Below are positions 7,924-16,585 of a DNA stretch of 64,000 nucleotides, piece after piece. Each line of letters opens with the position of its first letter. Positions within the stretch are counted from its first letter, which is position 1. The translations under genes and the position numbers were made by a program. Source of the stretch: Tepidamorphus sp. (GTDB taxonomy: Bacteria > Pseudomonadota > Alphaproteobacteria > Rhizobiales > Tepidamorphaceae); contig JANQKY010000072.1 of NCBI GenBank assembly GCA_028280885.1, forward strand, positions 31,913-95,912, written 5' to 3'. Under the pieces are notes generated by a model. That model did no database searches. It was not told the DNA's origin and saw only the letters and a list, made by a program, of their open reading frames with translations.

Positions 7924-9018
7924 TCAGCCCTGGAAGATCTCGTTGAACTTGGCAAACCAGATCGGCTGATTGTCGACCAGGATCGGCGAGGGGATCGAGA
8001 CGAGCTTGGCATAGTCTTCCGGCGTCGTCGGATAGGCCGGATCGCCTTGCAAGTCCGCTGGAACCGGCAGGCCGGGATAGACCGGCGGCAGGCCGAGCGC
8101 GCCGCACCATTTCTCCTGGGCGTCCTTCGACAGCGCGTAGTTGACGAGTTGCTTGGCCCAGTATTCCTCGTTCTCCGGCAGGCCCCTGGGGATCCACAAG
8201 CCGTCGGTGTCGACCTTGCAGCCTTCCTCCGGCACGGTCCACTCGACCTCGATGCCGCTTTCGCGGGCAGCCCGCGCGTTGACGGAGATCGTGCAGGCGA
8301 TGTCGATCTCGCCATTCTGGAACCAGGAGGTGAAATCCGGGTCCTCGCCGAGCAGCGGCTCGTTTGCCTTCAGCTTCCGGTAGAACTCCCAGCCCGGCTC
8401 CATGTTGTCGGGGATATCCTTAAGCGTGCCGCCGCCGGCGATCACCGCGATCGGGTTGAAGCCGATGCCGTCGTCATAAAGCGCGCTGCGCTTCTTGAAC
8501 TTTTCATCAAGCAGCACCTTCCAGGTGGTCGGCGCGCCTTCGGGGAAGGCTTCGGGCCGGTAGGCGCAGACATAGACATAGGAATAGGTGTTGACGAGCG
8601 GCCAGCCCTCCAAGCCGGTCGGCTTGGCGATCGGCAACAGGCCCTTCAGGTTGGGCAGGTCGCTCAAGTCGACGCAGACATCGCGGCGCGCCGAGATCGT
8701 CGCGTTCGTCGTGGTATCCCAGTTGACGTGGATCGGCGGCACCCGGCCCTGGTCGACGGCCGCCCAGATCTTCGGCTTGATCTCGTTGTCCTCGGTGAAG
8801 TCGAGCCGCACGGGGATGCCGGTCTCGGCGGTGAAGCCGTCGGCGACGCCGGATTTCAGCGCCTCGCCCCAGGCGCCGCCCCAGGCGCGTACGATAAGCT
8901 CCTTCGGCTTTTCCTGCGCGATGACGATGTTGGGTGCCATCAGCGCGCCGGCGGTGACCGCCGTGCCCTGCAGCAGGGTCCGCCTGTTGATCCCGGTTCC
9001 AGTGATGCGTTTTGCCAT
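7924..9018 (-). CDS. ABC transporter substrate-binding protein, PotD-like, Tat-exported
   Basis: Encodes 364 residues of the extracellular solute-binding family PF13416 (PotD/PotF). The N-terminus has a twin-arginine motif (NRRTLLQG), a short hydrophobic stretch and an IVIAQ cleavage region. The mature protein opens with ELIVRAWGGAWGEAL, typical of this family. I chose the ATG at 9018 because AGGAG lies 7 nt upstream; a GTG 6 nt earlier lies too close to that site. The ligand could be a polyamine, an amine or a small acid. The neighbouring SDR does not settle this. Confidence 0.92.
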   Translation of the reverse strand: MAKRITGTGINRRTLLQGTAVTAGALMAPNIVIAQEKPKELIVRAWGGAWGEALKSGVADGFTAETGIPVRLDFTEDNEIKPKIWAAVDQGRVPPIHVNWDTTTNATISARRDVCVDLSDLPNLKGLLPIAKPTGLEGWPLVNTYSYVYVCAYRPEAFPEGAPTTWKVLLDEKFKKRSALYDDGIGFNPIAVIAGGGTLKDIPDNMEPGWEFYRKLKANEPLLGEDPDFTSWFQNGEIDIACTISVNARAARESGIEVEWTVPEEGCKVDTDGLWIPRGLPENEEYWAKQLVNYALSKDAQEKWCGALGLPPVYPGLPVPADLQGDPAYPTTPEDYAKLVSIPSPILVDNQPIWFAKFNEIFQG

Positions 9019-9066
9019 TATCACTCTCCTTTTTAGGTGTGAGGTCCCGAATGTGAGTAGGGGGCG

Positions 9067-10170
9067 TCAGGTGGCTGGTTCCACCGGAAACGCGAACAGG
9101 TCCGCTGCGTTCCAGCCTATTGTTATGGTCGAATTCACCCCGTGCCGCCGATGCTGCAGCGGGTCGTGGTCGAAAGCATAGAGGGTCGCGTCGGCGAGGG
9201 CGGGCACCCGAACCTGGTAGACGACCCGGTCGCCCTCGAAAATGCGCTGTTCGACGGTTGCCACCACCTGGGTATCGCAGCCGTCGTCGCCGGCCTCGAG
9301 AATGCGGATCTGCTCGGCCCTGAGCGCGCATTCGACCGTGTCGTCCGGCTTGAACGCACAGCCGGCGCGGCCGTGCATCTCGCGGTCACCGACGCGGATC
9401 GTCGGGCCGGCGTCGGTTTGCGATACGACGATGCCGGAAAACACCGAGGTCATGCCGAGGAAGCGGGCGACGAAGCCGGTCGAGGGGTTCTGATAGACGT
9501 CCTCGGGCGCCGCGTCCTGCTCGATCCGGCCGGCGTCCATGACGACGATCTGATCGGACATCACCAGTGCCTCGCGCTGGTCGTGGGTGACGTTGATGGT
9601 CGTCACGCCCAGTTCCTGCTGGATGCGGCGGAATTCGAGCTGCATCTCCTCGCGCAGTTTCTTGTCGAGCGCCGATAGAGGCTCGTCGAGCAGCAAAAGG
9701 TCGGGGCTGAAGGAGAGCGCGCGGGCGATCGCGACGCGCTGCTGCTGGCCGCCCGACAATTCGTGCGGACGCCGCGAGCCCAGACCATCGAGCCGGACGA
9801 GCTTCAGGAAGCGGTCGACGCGGGCTGCGATCTCGCCCCGTTCGAAGCGGCGCATCTTCAGCGGATAGGCGACATTCTGCGCCGCCGTCATGTGCGGAAA
9901 CAGGGCGAGCTTCTGGAACACCATGCCGATCGAGCGGCGATGGGCCGGCACGTCGTCCATTGGCTTGCCGTCGATCAGGATATGGCCGCCGGAGGGCTCC
10001 AGGAAGCCGGCGATCATCCGAAGCAGCGTGGTCTTGCCGCAGCCGCTGGGGCCTAAGATCGTCAGGAAATCGCCCCTGCGGACGCTCAACGTCGCGTCGT
10101 CGACGGCAAGCGTGTCGCCGAACCGTCTGCTGATCTGCCGAACATCGACCATCGGCGCTGCATCCGACAT
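9067..10170 (-). CDS. ABC transporter ATP-binding protein (PotA-like)
   Basis: Encodes 367 residues. The ATPase domain carries Walker A GPSGCGKTT at residues 40-48, signature LSGGQQQR near 138 and Walker B LLLLDEPLSALD. A TOBE domain occupies roughly residues 280-360, as in PotA/UgpC-class ATPases. It is flanked by the GntR gene (18 nt) and the binding-protein gene, and energises the importer encoded by the two permease genes. Confidence 0.94.
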   Translation of the reverse strand: MSDAAPMVDVRQISRRFGDTLAVDDATLSVRRGDFLTILGPSGCGKTTLLRMIAGFLEPSGGHILIDGKPMDDVPAHRRSIGMVFQKLALFPHMTAAQNVAYPLKMRRFERGEIAARVDRFLKLVRLDGLGSRRPHELSGGQQQRVAIARALSFSPDLLLLDEPLSALDKKLREEMQLEFRRIQQELGVTTINVTHDQREALVMSDQIVVMDAGRIEQDAAPEDVYQNPSTGFVARFLGMTSVFSGIVVSQTDAGPTIRVGDREMHGRAGCAFKPDDTVECALRAEQIRILEAGDDGCDTQVVATVEQRIFEGDRVVYQVRVPALADATLYAFDHDPLQHRRHGVNSTITIGWNAADLFAFPVEPAT

Positions 10171-10188
10171 GTCAGATCCCCCAATCCA

Positions 10189-10929
10189 TCAGCCGTGCCT
10201 CGCTGTCAGAGACCCCGATCGCACGCGGGAAACACGCGCCACCACCCGGTAAGTCTCGTGCGGATGGGTGAACCAACCGAGCGTGACGATCCGCTCGCCG
10301 ATCCACGTCCTGCGGCGGATGCGCAGGACCGGATGGTCGGGTCCGAGCGACAACGCCGTCTGCTCCAAAGCGTTCGGGCGGGCCGCCTCGACGACGTGCT
10401 CGAGTTCGGTTTCCGGGGCGATCGACTGGAAATGGTCATAGGCCGACTGATGCTCGAAATCGATATCGAGGAAATCCGGGGCGAAGTCAGGGCGGGCGTA
10501 GCGCTGTTCGAGCTGCATCGGCTGGGCGCGGTCGAAATGGGCGATCGCGGCATAGAGCAGCGGGCTGCCGGGCGCAAGCTCCATCAGGCTCGCGACATGG
10601 CCTTCGGCTGTCTCCTCACGGGTCGCGATCAGCCGGCGCAGATGGATGCCGCCGAGACCGGCGATCGTCTCGCCGATTTCCTCGATCTCCAGCACCGAGG
10701 CCTTCGGCCGGTTCTCGCTGACGAAGGAGCCGACGCCCTGGACGCGGACGATCGCGCCGTCCTGGGTCAGTTCGCGTAAGGCCCGGCTGACGGTCATGCG
10801 CGAGACGGAGAGTTCGCGGACGAGATCGTGTTCGGAGGGAAGCCGCGCGCCCGGTGTCAGCTCGCCGCGTGAGATGCGGTCGGTTATGTAGCGCTTGACC
10901 TGGGCGTAGAGCGGGGCAGGGGTTGCCAT
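10189..10929 (-). CDS. GntR family regulator, HutC subfamily
   Basis: Encodes 246 residues. A winged helix-turn-helix spans residues 5-70 (LPSEHDLVRELSVSRMTVSRAL) and a UTRA effector domain about residues 85-240. The HutC subfamily usually represses transport and catabolic operons and is released by the substrate or an early intermediate. I start at the ATG (10929) that begins the HTH; an open frame upstream belongs to the SDR in another phase. Its place as second gene of the SDR-ABC operon suggests autoregulation of the transporter. Confidence 0.93.
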   Translation of the reverse strand: MATPAPLYAQVKRYITDRISRGELTPGARLPSEHDLVRELSVSRMTVSRALRELTQDGAIVRVQGVGSFVSENRPKASVLEIEEIGETIAGLGGIHLRRLIATREETAEGHVASLMELAPGSPLLYAAIAHFDRAQPMQLEQRYARPDFAPDFLDIDFEHQSAYDHFQSIAPETELEHVVEAARPNALEQTALSLGPDHPVLRIRRRTWIGERIVTLGWFTHPHETYRVVARVSRVRSGSLTARHG

Positions 10930-10946
10930 GGTGTCCTCGTCCGCGC

Positions 10947-11717
10947 TCAGATCGACGCCGTGTAGCCGCCGTCGACCATCAGCATCTGCCCGGTGATATA
11001 GGCGGCCGCGTCCGACAGCAGGAAGACGGAGGCGCCGATAAGGTCGTCGAGCCGGCCGAACCGCCCTTGCGGGATCTTGGCGAGCATGGCCTCGGCCCAG
11101 GCGTCGTCCTGGTAGAACACCTCGGTCAGATCGGTGCGGAAATAGCCGGGGCCGATCGCGTTGACGCGGATGCCCTGCTTGGCCCATTCGGCGCTGAGCG
11201 CCCGGGTCATGCCGAGCAGGCCGCTCTTCGAACTGGTATAGGGGACGGCCGTCGGCACGCCGACAACGGAGGTCAGCGAGCACAGGTTGAGGATCGCGCC
11301 GGGCCTGCCACCCTCGACAAGCGGCCTGGCGAAGCGGGTCGCAACGAAGAACGCGCCCTTCAGGTTGGTATCGACGATCCTGTCCCATAGCGCCTCGTCG
11401 ACATCGACGGACGGCCGGATTTCCTCGATCCCGGCATTGTTGACCAAAAGGTCAGGTTGCAGGCCGCGCCCGGCCAGATCGGCAAAGGCGGCTTCGATCG
11501 CCGCGGTCGCGCCGACATCTAGTGCAAGCGTTTCCGCCCGGCCGCCGGCGGTGCGGATACCGTCGGCGACCCTGGCCAGCGCGGCGTCGTCGCGGGCGGC
11601 GAGGATGACGGTGGCGCCATGGGCGGCGAGCCCCTCGGCGATCGCCCGGCCGATGCCGCGGCTCGCGCCGGTCACCAGCGCGGTGCGGCCGTCTAGCGAG
11701 AATGAGGCTCCGGTCAC
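10947..11717 (-). CDS. SDR family NAD(P)-dependent oxidoreductase
   Basis: Encodes 256 residues of the classical short-chain dehydrogenase family. It has the cofactor motif TGASRGIG near residues 17-24, NNAG at about 92, a catalytic serine in NLCSLTS, and YTSSK with catalytic Tyr and Lys. The C-terminal ITGQMLMVDGGYT is the usual SDR end. The R residues after the glycine motif suggest NADP preference, but this is uncertain. First gene of the operon with the GntR regulator and the ABC importer, so it probably oxidises the imported compound or a derivative. Confidence 0.92.
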   Translation of the reverse strand: MTGASFSLDGRTALVTGASRGIGRAIAEGLAAHGATVILAARDDAALARVADGIRTAGGRAETLALDVGATAAIEAAFADLAGRGLQPDLLVNNAGIEEIRPSVDVDEALWDRIVDTNLKGAFFVATRFARPLVEGGRPGAILNLCSLTSVVGVPTAVPYTSSKSGLLGMTRALSAEWAKQGIRVNAIGPGYFRTDLTEVFYQDDAWAEAMLAKIPQGRFGRLDDLIGASVFLLSDAAAYITGQMLMVDGGYTASI

Positions 11718-11763
11718 GGCGATCGCCTTCCGTCTGGCAAATGGGGCGGGGAATGGAAGGGGG

Positions 11764-11792
11764 ATTGATGCAGTCTATACATGTTATGTCAA
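11764..11792 (-). promoter_or_regulatory. Putative promoter of the SDR-GntR-ABC operon
   Basis: Reading on the minus strand, a consensus -35 box TTGACA (complement of 11787-11792) is followed after 17 nt by ATCAAT as a weak -10. The spacer holds ACATGTATAG, a partly symmetric AT-rich stretch that could be a GntR half-site. The position 50-75 nt upstream of the SDR start fits. Confidence 0.4.
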
Positions 11793-11801
11793 GTTGGCGC
11801 C

Positions 11802-11830
11802 GCGTCCGGCGAAGCCGGTCGTCCGGACGC
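11802..11830 (-). terminator. Hairpin at the 3' end of the cytochrome/Bat operon
   Basis: Perfect 8-bp arms GCGTCCGG (11802-11809) and CCGGACGC (11823-11830) begin at the stop codon of the octaheme cytochrome gene. There is no clear T run, so this may be a weak terminator or an mRNA-stabilising 3' hairpin. Confidence 0.35.
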
Positions 11831-13803
11831 TAGTCGAGCCGGTTGCCGGTTGCGGCCTCGTAATCGCGCCGCAGGGCGGTAAGGGCCTGATTGTCCGGAT
11901 TGGCCGCAAGCGCGGCCTGCAGGCTGTCGGCTGCGCCGGCGACATCGCCGACCGCCATCTGCACGCGCACCAGCATGATCCAGGCATCGGCAAGTTGCGG
12001 ATCGAGGGTGACGGCCTCGCGGAACGCCGAGACGGCGGTTCGGGCATCGCGCAGCGCCAGCGCGGTGCCGCCGAGGATCATCTGGGTTTCCGGGAAGTCG
12101 AAGGTGGCGACCAGCGAAGCCTGCCAGTCCTGGTTGGCCGCGGCCGCGGCCGCGTCCGCCCGCTGCGCCTCGGTCAGCGAACCGACGGGCAGCCCGATCA
12201 GTTGCCGGGCCGCGGCGATGCGCACCGCCTTCACCGGATCGCTCAAGGCCGGCAGGATCCGCTCAAGGCGCTCACTGGCCGGCGCGCGCGCCTGGAGGTC
12301 GATGGCGGCGGTGCGGACGGTCGGATCGTCGTCCTCGATCAATTCGGCAGCTTCGGCGGAGAAATCCCGGTCGGTGCGGCTTGCCAGCAGGTCGAGCGCG
12401 GTCGCGCGGACGATGCCGGGCAGGCTGCGCTGGCGGGCGAAGGCCAGCAGTTCCTCGCCATAGCCGTCGCCCGACCGGCGGGCCTGCGAGAACACCTGGC
12501 CGTAATGCAGGCCGCGATGGCGGCTGTCGGGATACCAGTCGCGGATCGCGGCGGCCGCCCACTGCGCGGTCTCGTCGGTGTGGCAGTCGTTGCAGGCGTT
12601 CGGCGTGCCGATCGAGACGGTGAGATCGGGACGCGGCACCCGGAAGCTGTGATCGCGGCGGCCATCGATGCCCATATAGGTGCGCTCGATCATGTGGCAG
12701 GACACGCAGGCCGCGCCGTCGGTACCCGGTTCGTGGAAATGGTGGGCGGGATCGTCGTAGAGCTTCAGCGGCAGCTCCGGAAAGCGGGTGTTGCCGGCCG
12801 GCGAGTGGCACTGCGTGCAGACCGCGTTGTCGTCGAATTTGACCACGGCGGCATGGACCTCGTGGCAGTCGGAACAGCGCACGCCCTCGGCATACATCTT
12901 CGATTGCAGGAACGAGCCGTAGACATAGACCTCGTCGAGGATCTGCCCGTCGGCATGGTAGAGCCCGTCGCGCAGGCGGGCAAGGCTGTAGGCGTCGTGA
13001 TAGGGGGTGCCGGCCAGGGGCATTTCCGATTGCAGCGGCCCGCGACGGGAGTGGCAGGCGGCGCATTGCTGGATCTCGGCTTCGGCACCCTCGAAATCGA
13101 TCAGGAAACCGTGTTCGCCCGTCTCGTCGGGCAACGGTGCATCAGGATCATTTGCCCAGGCGATATGGGCTTCGCCCGGCCCGTGGCAGGCTTCGCAGCC
13201 GACGCCGATCTCGACCTGCCGGCTCTGATAGGTCCGCGTTCGCGGCGAATAGGCCTTGTCGAAGCCGGTCGCGTGGCATTCCGCGCAGCGGCTGTTCCAG
13301 TTCTTGTAGGGGCCGCTCCAGTGCAGCCCGTCGTCGGGCGGCAGCGGCAGGTCGGGATAGAGATGATACCAGCGCTTCTTCTCGACATCCCAGACGACGT
13401 CGAAGGATTGCAGGCGGCCGGGTTCGGTCTCGACGAGATATTGCTGCAAGGGCGCGACGCCGGCGACGCCGGCAACCGTGAAGCGGCGCGGTTCGCCGGC
13501 GATATCGTCCGTCTCGATGATGAAATCGCCGCCCTCGCGCAGGAAGCGCGAGGTCCGGCCGGCATGGGTAAACGTTGCGTCGGAGAAGTCGCCCAGCACG
13601 GTCTCCTCGCTCGGTTCGGTCCAGGCCAGCGCATGATGGGAGGTCGACCAGGCCTCACCGATTTCCGCGTGGCAGGTGAGGCACTGGTCCGTGCCGACAA
13701 AGGCGGGGGTTTGCGCAGCCCCGGTCGCCGCGCCGCCGATCAGCAGCGCGCCCGCCAGGCCTCGCATCAGGGTGCGGAACATCGACGCAGCGGCTCCGAT
13801 CAT
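11830..13803 (-). CDS. Exported octaheme c-type cytochrome with HEAT and TPR regions
   Basis: Encodes 657 residues with a hydrophobic signal segment (residues about 14-30). It has eight CxxCH haem sites, at residues 41, 173, 203, 247, 310, 329, 366 and 404. After the last haem comes a helical section with HEAT-like repeats (about 430-555) and a TPR-like end (about 560-650). Multihaem proteins of this kind act in periplasmic electron transfer or as redox enzymes; no catalytic family could be named. The ATG overlaps the batD stop in an ATGA. It is the last gene of the nine-gene sulfatase-MoxR-Bat operon, which suggests the machine helps assemble or regulate it. Confidence 0.88.
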   Translation of the reverse strand: MIGAAASMFRTLMRGLAGALLIGGAATGAAQTPAFVGTDQCLTCHAEIGEAWSTSHHALAWTEPSEETVLGDFSDATFTHAGRTSRFLREGGDFIIETDDIAGEPRRFTVAGVAGVAPLQQYLVETEPGRLQSFDVVWDVEKKRWYHLYPDLPLPPDDGLHWSGPYKNWNSRCAECHATGFDKAYSPRTRTYQSRQVEIGVGCEACHGPGEAHIAWANDPDAPLPDETGEHGFLIDFEGAEAEIQQCAACHSRRGPLQSEMPLAGTPYHDAYSLARLRDGLYHADGQILDEVYVYGSFLQSKMYAEGVRCSDCHEVHAAVVKFDDNAVCTQCHSPAGNTRFPELPLKLYDDPAHHFHEPGTDGAACVSCHMIERTYMGIDGRRDHSFRVPRPDLTVSIGTPNACNDCHTDETAQWAAAAIRDWYPDSRHRGLHYGQVFSQARRSGDGYGEELLAFARQRSLPGIVRATALDLLASRTDRDFSAEAAELIEDDDPTVRTAAIDLQARAPASERLERILPALSDPVKAVRIAAARQLIGLPVGSLTEAQRADAAAAAANQDWQASLVATFDFPETQMILGGTALALRDARTAVSAFREAVTLDPQLADAWIMLVRVQMAVGDVAGAADSLQAALAANPDNQALTALRRDYEAATGNRLD

Positions 13804-15047
13804 GCGGTTTGCTCCGGGTTGAGCAGCGGCAAGGCGTTGTGACGGGCGGAGCGTTGCCGTTTCACCGCCCGCCTGGTCCGCCGCGCCACCTCGATCGCGC
13901 GGGTTCGAGTGTTCCCGGGGGCTGTGGACGGGCCTTTCGAGAAGCGCGATGCGTTCATTGCCGCGATCGCGTCATCCAGGTCGGTCCGGTCGATCCGTGT
14001 CATGTCCAGAGATCCAAGCCAGTCGTCGTAGGCCGCGAAGATCGCGCCCGGTTCTCCCGCCCGCAGCGATCGTGTCAGTCGCCGAAAGCAAGCCGGTTCC
14101 GACCGGTACCACGCGGCGCGCCCGTTGGCGACCCGCACGTGGAGGGAGCGCGAGAAAAGCAAGGCGACCAGTATCGCAATACCGCCGAGCAGGGTCAGGG
14201 CAGGGGGCCCGGTCTCCGTTTCCGCCCCGCCTGCCGGGCCGGCCTCGACGGAAAACGCGATCGGCGGGATTTCGGCGGTCTGAACCGCTTCGCTGTCGAG
14301 ATCGAACCAGGACAGCGACAGGCCCGGCAGCGCGTACTCGCCGCCGGCCTCGGGAACATAGGTGACGGTCTCGATACGGGTGCCGGACAGGACGCCGCGA
14401 TCCTCGCGCTCGGTGACGACCGGTTCGGACGGATAGACGGCGAGCCCGTCGATCTGCGCCGCCGGGATCAGCGCGGGCAGGAAGATCGGCGAGAGCCCGG
14501 ACACCTCGGCGGTAACGGTACGGGTCAGCGCATCGCCGACCTTCATTCTCTCCGGCGTTCCGTCGATCGTCTGTTCGAGCGTGAGCGCTGTCGCGGCGAT
14601 GAACGGATCGAGCCCCTCGGCACCGGCGGGGACGGTTGCGGTGAAGCGGATCGGCTCGCTCGCAAGGTCGACGGTGACCGGATCGTTGGTTTCCGGATCG
14701 GCATAGGTGATCCGGACCGGCTGCGCGGGGATCTCGAACTCCCCCGGAACCATCGGATAGAGCCGGTAGCTGCGCCTGACGCCCGACCAGGTCTCGCCGC
14801 CCCGGCGTTCGCTGACCGGACCGGACGCGCGCTCCGGCAGCCGGACGATGACGTTCGGAACCTCGAAGCTCGGAAAGACCGGCGGCTTCGGCAGGAAGGT
14901 CGGAACCAGAACGGTAACCCGCAGGATAAGCGGCTGACCGGCTGTGGTTTCGGTTTCAGCCAGTTCGGTGGTCAGGACAGGAGCGTCTTCGGCGCCAGCA
15001 AGTGCCGGGACGAGTAGGAGACTAAGAAGGGCGATCAGCCGGATCAT
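13800..15047 (-). CDS. batD: BatD-like membrane protein
   Basis: Encodes 415 residues from the ATG at 15047, where a signal peptide (LIALLSLLLVPALAGAED) begins. The periplasmic part is a series of beta-rich immunoglobulin-like domains, with phrases typical of BatD such as GQPLILRV and YRLYPMVPGEFEIPAQPVRI. A membrane helix follows at about residues 305-325 (ALTLLGGIAILVALLFSR), then a basic cytoplasmic tail. ATGA overlaps join it to batB upstream and the cytochrome downstream. BatD proteins are thought to present periplasmic surfaces to VWA partners; their biochemistry is poorly defined. Confidence 0.85.
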   Translation of the reverse strand: MIRLIALLSLLLVPALAGAEDAPVLTTELAETETTAGQPLILRVTVLVPTFLPKPPVFPSFEVPNVIVRLPERASGPVSERRGGETWSGVRRSYRLYPMVPGEFEIPAQPVRITYADPETNDPVTVDLASEPIRFTATVPAGAEGLDPFIAATALTLEQTIDGTPERMKVGDALTRTVTAEVSGLSPIFLPALIPAAQIDGLAVYPSEPVVTEREDRGVLSGTRIETVTYVPEAGGEYALPGLSLSWFDLDSEAVQTAEIPPIAFSVEAGPAGGAETETGPPALTLLGGIAILVALLFSRSLHVRVANGRAAWYRSEPACFRRLTRSLRAGEPGAIFAAYDDWLGSLDMTRIDRTDLDDAIAAMNASRFSKGPSTAPGNTRTRAIEVARRTRRAVKRQRSARHNALPLLNPEQTA

Positions 15048-16585
15048 TGCGCCTCGGTCCCCTGCGCGGCCTCGAGCGCGAAGCGGCTCTTGAGGAAATC
15101 CGACGTCCGCGTGTCGACCGTGCGCATCCATTGCTCGGCGGTCTCGGGCAGGATCTCGTCCGTGTCCCGGCGTTCGACCGTCTCGGTGCCGCGCGCGGCC
15201 TCGTTGTCATAGACGATCTCGTCGGCGCCGATGCCGCGGTCCTCGCCGGTATCGGACTGCTCGCGGGTTGTCTCGACGTAGTCGAGAATGTACCTGGCCA
15301 GTTCCAGGTTATGGGCGGCGGCCTCATTCCCGGGATCCCGTTCCAGTGCCTTCTCGAAGGCCGCGATCGCGCCGCGATAGGATCGGGACTTGATCAGCGC
15401 CATGCCCTCGCCGAAGGCGGCCTGCGAGGAGGGTTGCCAGGCATAGAGCTCGGCCGCCTCCTCGTAGCGCCCGAAGCGATAGAGCGAATAGGCCTTCCAC
15501 ATCGGGTCTTCGAACAGGTCGGCGGCGCGCTCGTACTCTTTCGCCTCGAAGGCGAGCCGGCCCTGCTGATCCGGCGTCAGGAACCAGTCGCGCCAGCCCT
15601 CGGCCGACGCCTGGCCGCCGTGCAGCAGGAAGATCGCCAGGGGCAGCGCGAGCCAGCGCATCGTCCAGCCGCGGCGGAACCAGACCAGCATGATCAGCGC
15701 CGCCGGCCAGGCCAAGAGCCAGCCGCGATCGTTCCAGTCCTGCCGTTCGTCCTGGCCCTGCGCCGTGCGATAGGCGGCTTCGAGCGACCGCGTGACCTGC
15801 GCGACATCCGACCGGTCCGCCGTCGCCTCGATCAGCGTCACGCCGGACAGCGATTGCAGCCGCGACCTTGCCCCGGCATCGCGGGAGAGGAGCCAGACGA
15901 CGATCGGCGCGCCGCCTTCAGCGATATGTGCCGCGAGCGCCGTCTGATCGGCCGGCGACACGTCGTCGAGGACGAACAGGACCGCGCCGGGCGCCTCCTG
16001 CCGGGCCAGGATAGCGTCGGCGAGCGCCAGGGCCGCGGCCGCTGCGTCACCGTCGCGGGGCATCACCTCCGGCGACAGGCCGTCCAGGAACGGCTTGAGA
16101 ATGGCGGCATCCTCGGTGAGCGGGACGACCTGATGGGCTGTGCCGGCATAGGCCACGAGCGCCGTACGCGATCCCGCGCGGGCCTCGAGCAGGTCGAGGA
16201 TCTTGTGTTTGGCGCGTTCCAGCCGGCTTGGCGGGATGTCGGTGGCGTTCATCGAGCCGGAGACCTTCAGCGCGATCACCAGCAGCGCGGTATCGGCGAG
16301 CAGAGGATCGGGCAGCCGCGACCAGGTTGGGCCGGCGGCCGCGAGGATCAAAAGCGTCAGGACGGCGACGGTGCTGTCGATCGGCTGGAGACGGCGCCTA
16401 CCGGCGCCGCCGACGGTCAGCGCGGCGGCGAGATGCGGCGCGATCGTTTCCGGCGCCTCCGGGCCGGCAAGGGCGCGGCGGCGTACCCGCCACCAGATCA
16501 GCCAGACGAGCGGCAGAAGCAGCAGCCAGAGCGGGCGCAGGAAATGAAACTGCGCCAGATCGGCCATCAACAGGCTCGCATTCAT
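15044..16585 (-). CDS. batB: BatB-like VWA protein with TPR region and altered MIDAS motif
   Basis: Encodes 513 residues. Two hydrophobic helices near residues 17-32 and 72-84 precede a von Willebrand factor A domain (about 100-280). A further membrane segment follows near 290-325, then TPR repeats (about 335-425) and an acidic tail. The MIDAS motif that normally reads DxSxS is KVSGS at residues 107-111, so the metal-binding aspartate is lysine. ATGA overlaps at both ends couple it to batA and batD. The layout matches Bat (aerotolerance) and related MoxR-associated systems. Confidence 0.88.
   Translation of the reverse strand: MNASLLMADLAQFHFLRPLWLLLLPLVWLIWWRVRRRALAGPEAPETIAPHLAAALTVGGAGRRRLQPIDSTVAVLTLLILAAAGPTWSRLPDPLLADTALLVIALKVSGSMNATDIPPSRLERAKHKILDLLEARAGSRTALVAYAGTAHQVVPLTEDAAILKPFLDGLSPEVMPRDGDAAAAALALADAILARQEAPGAVLFVLDDVSPADQTALAAHIAEGGAPIVVWLLSRDAGARSRLQSLSGVTLIEATADRSDVAQVTRSLEAAYRTAQGQDERQDWNDRGWLLAWPAALIMLVWFRRGWTMRWLALPLAIFLLHGGQASAEGWRDWFLTPDQQGRLAFEAKEYERAADLFEDPMWKAYSLYRFGRYEEAAELYAWQPSSQAAFGEGMALIKSRSYRGAIAAFEKALERDPGNEAAAHNLELARYILDYVETTREQSDTGEDRGIGADEIVYDNEAARGTETVERRDTDEILPETAEQWMRTVDTRTSDFLKSRFALEAAQGTEAQ

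Noticed and set aside
11287..13842. An 851-codon open frame on the plus strand, opposite the octaheme cytochrome gene
   Set aside because: It is a high-GC antisense shadow. The minus strand has eight CxxCH sites and proper coupling; the plus frame is low-complexity.
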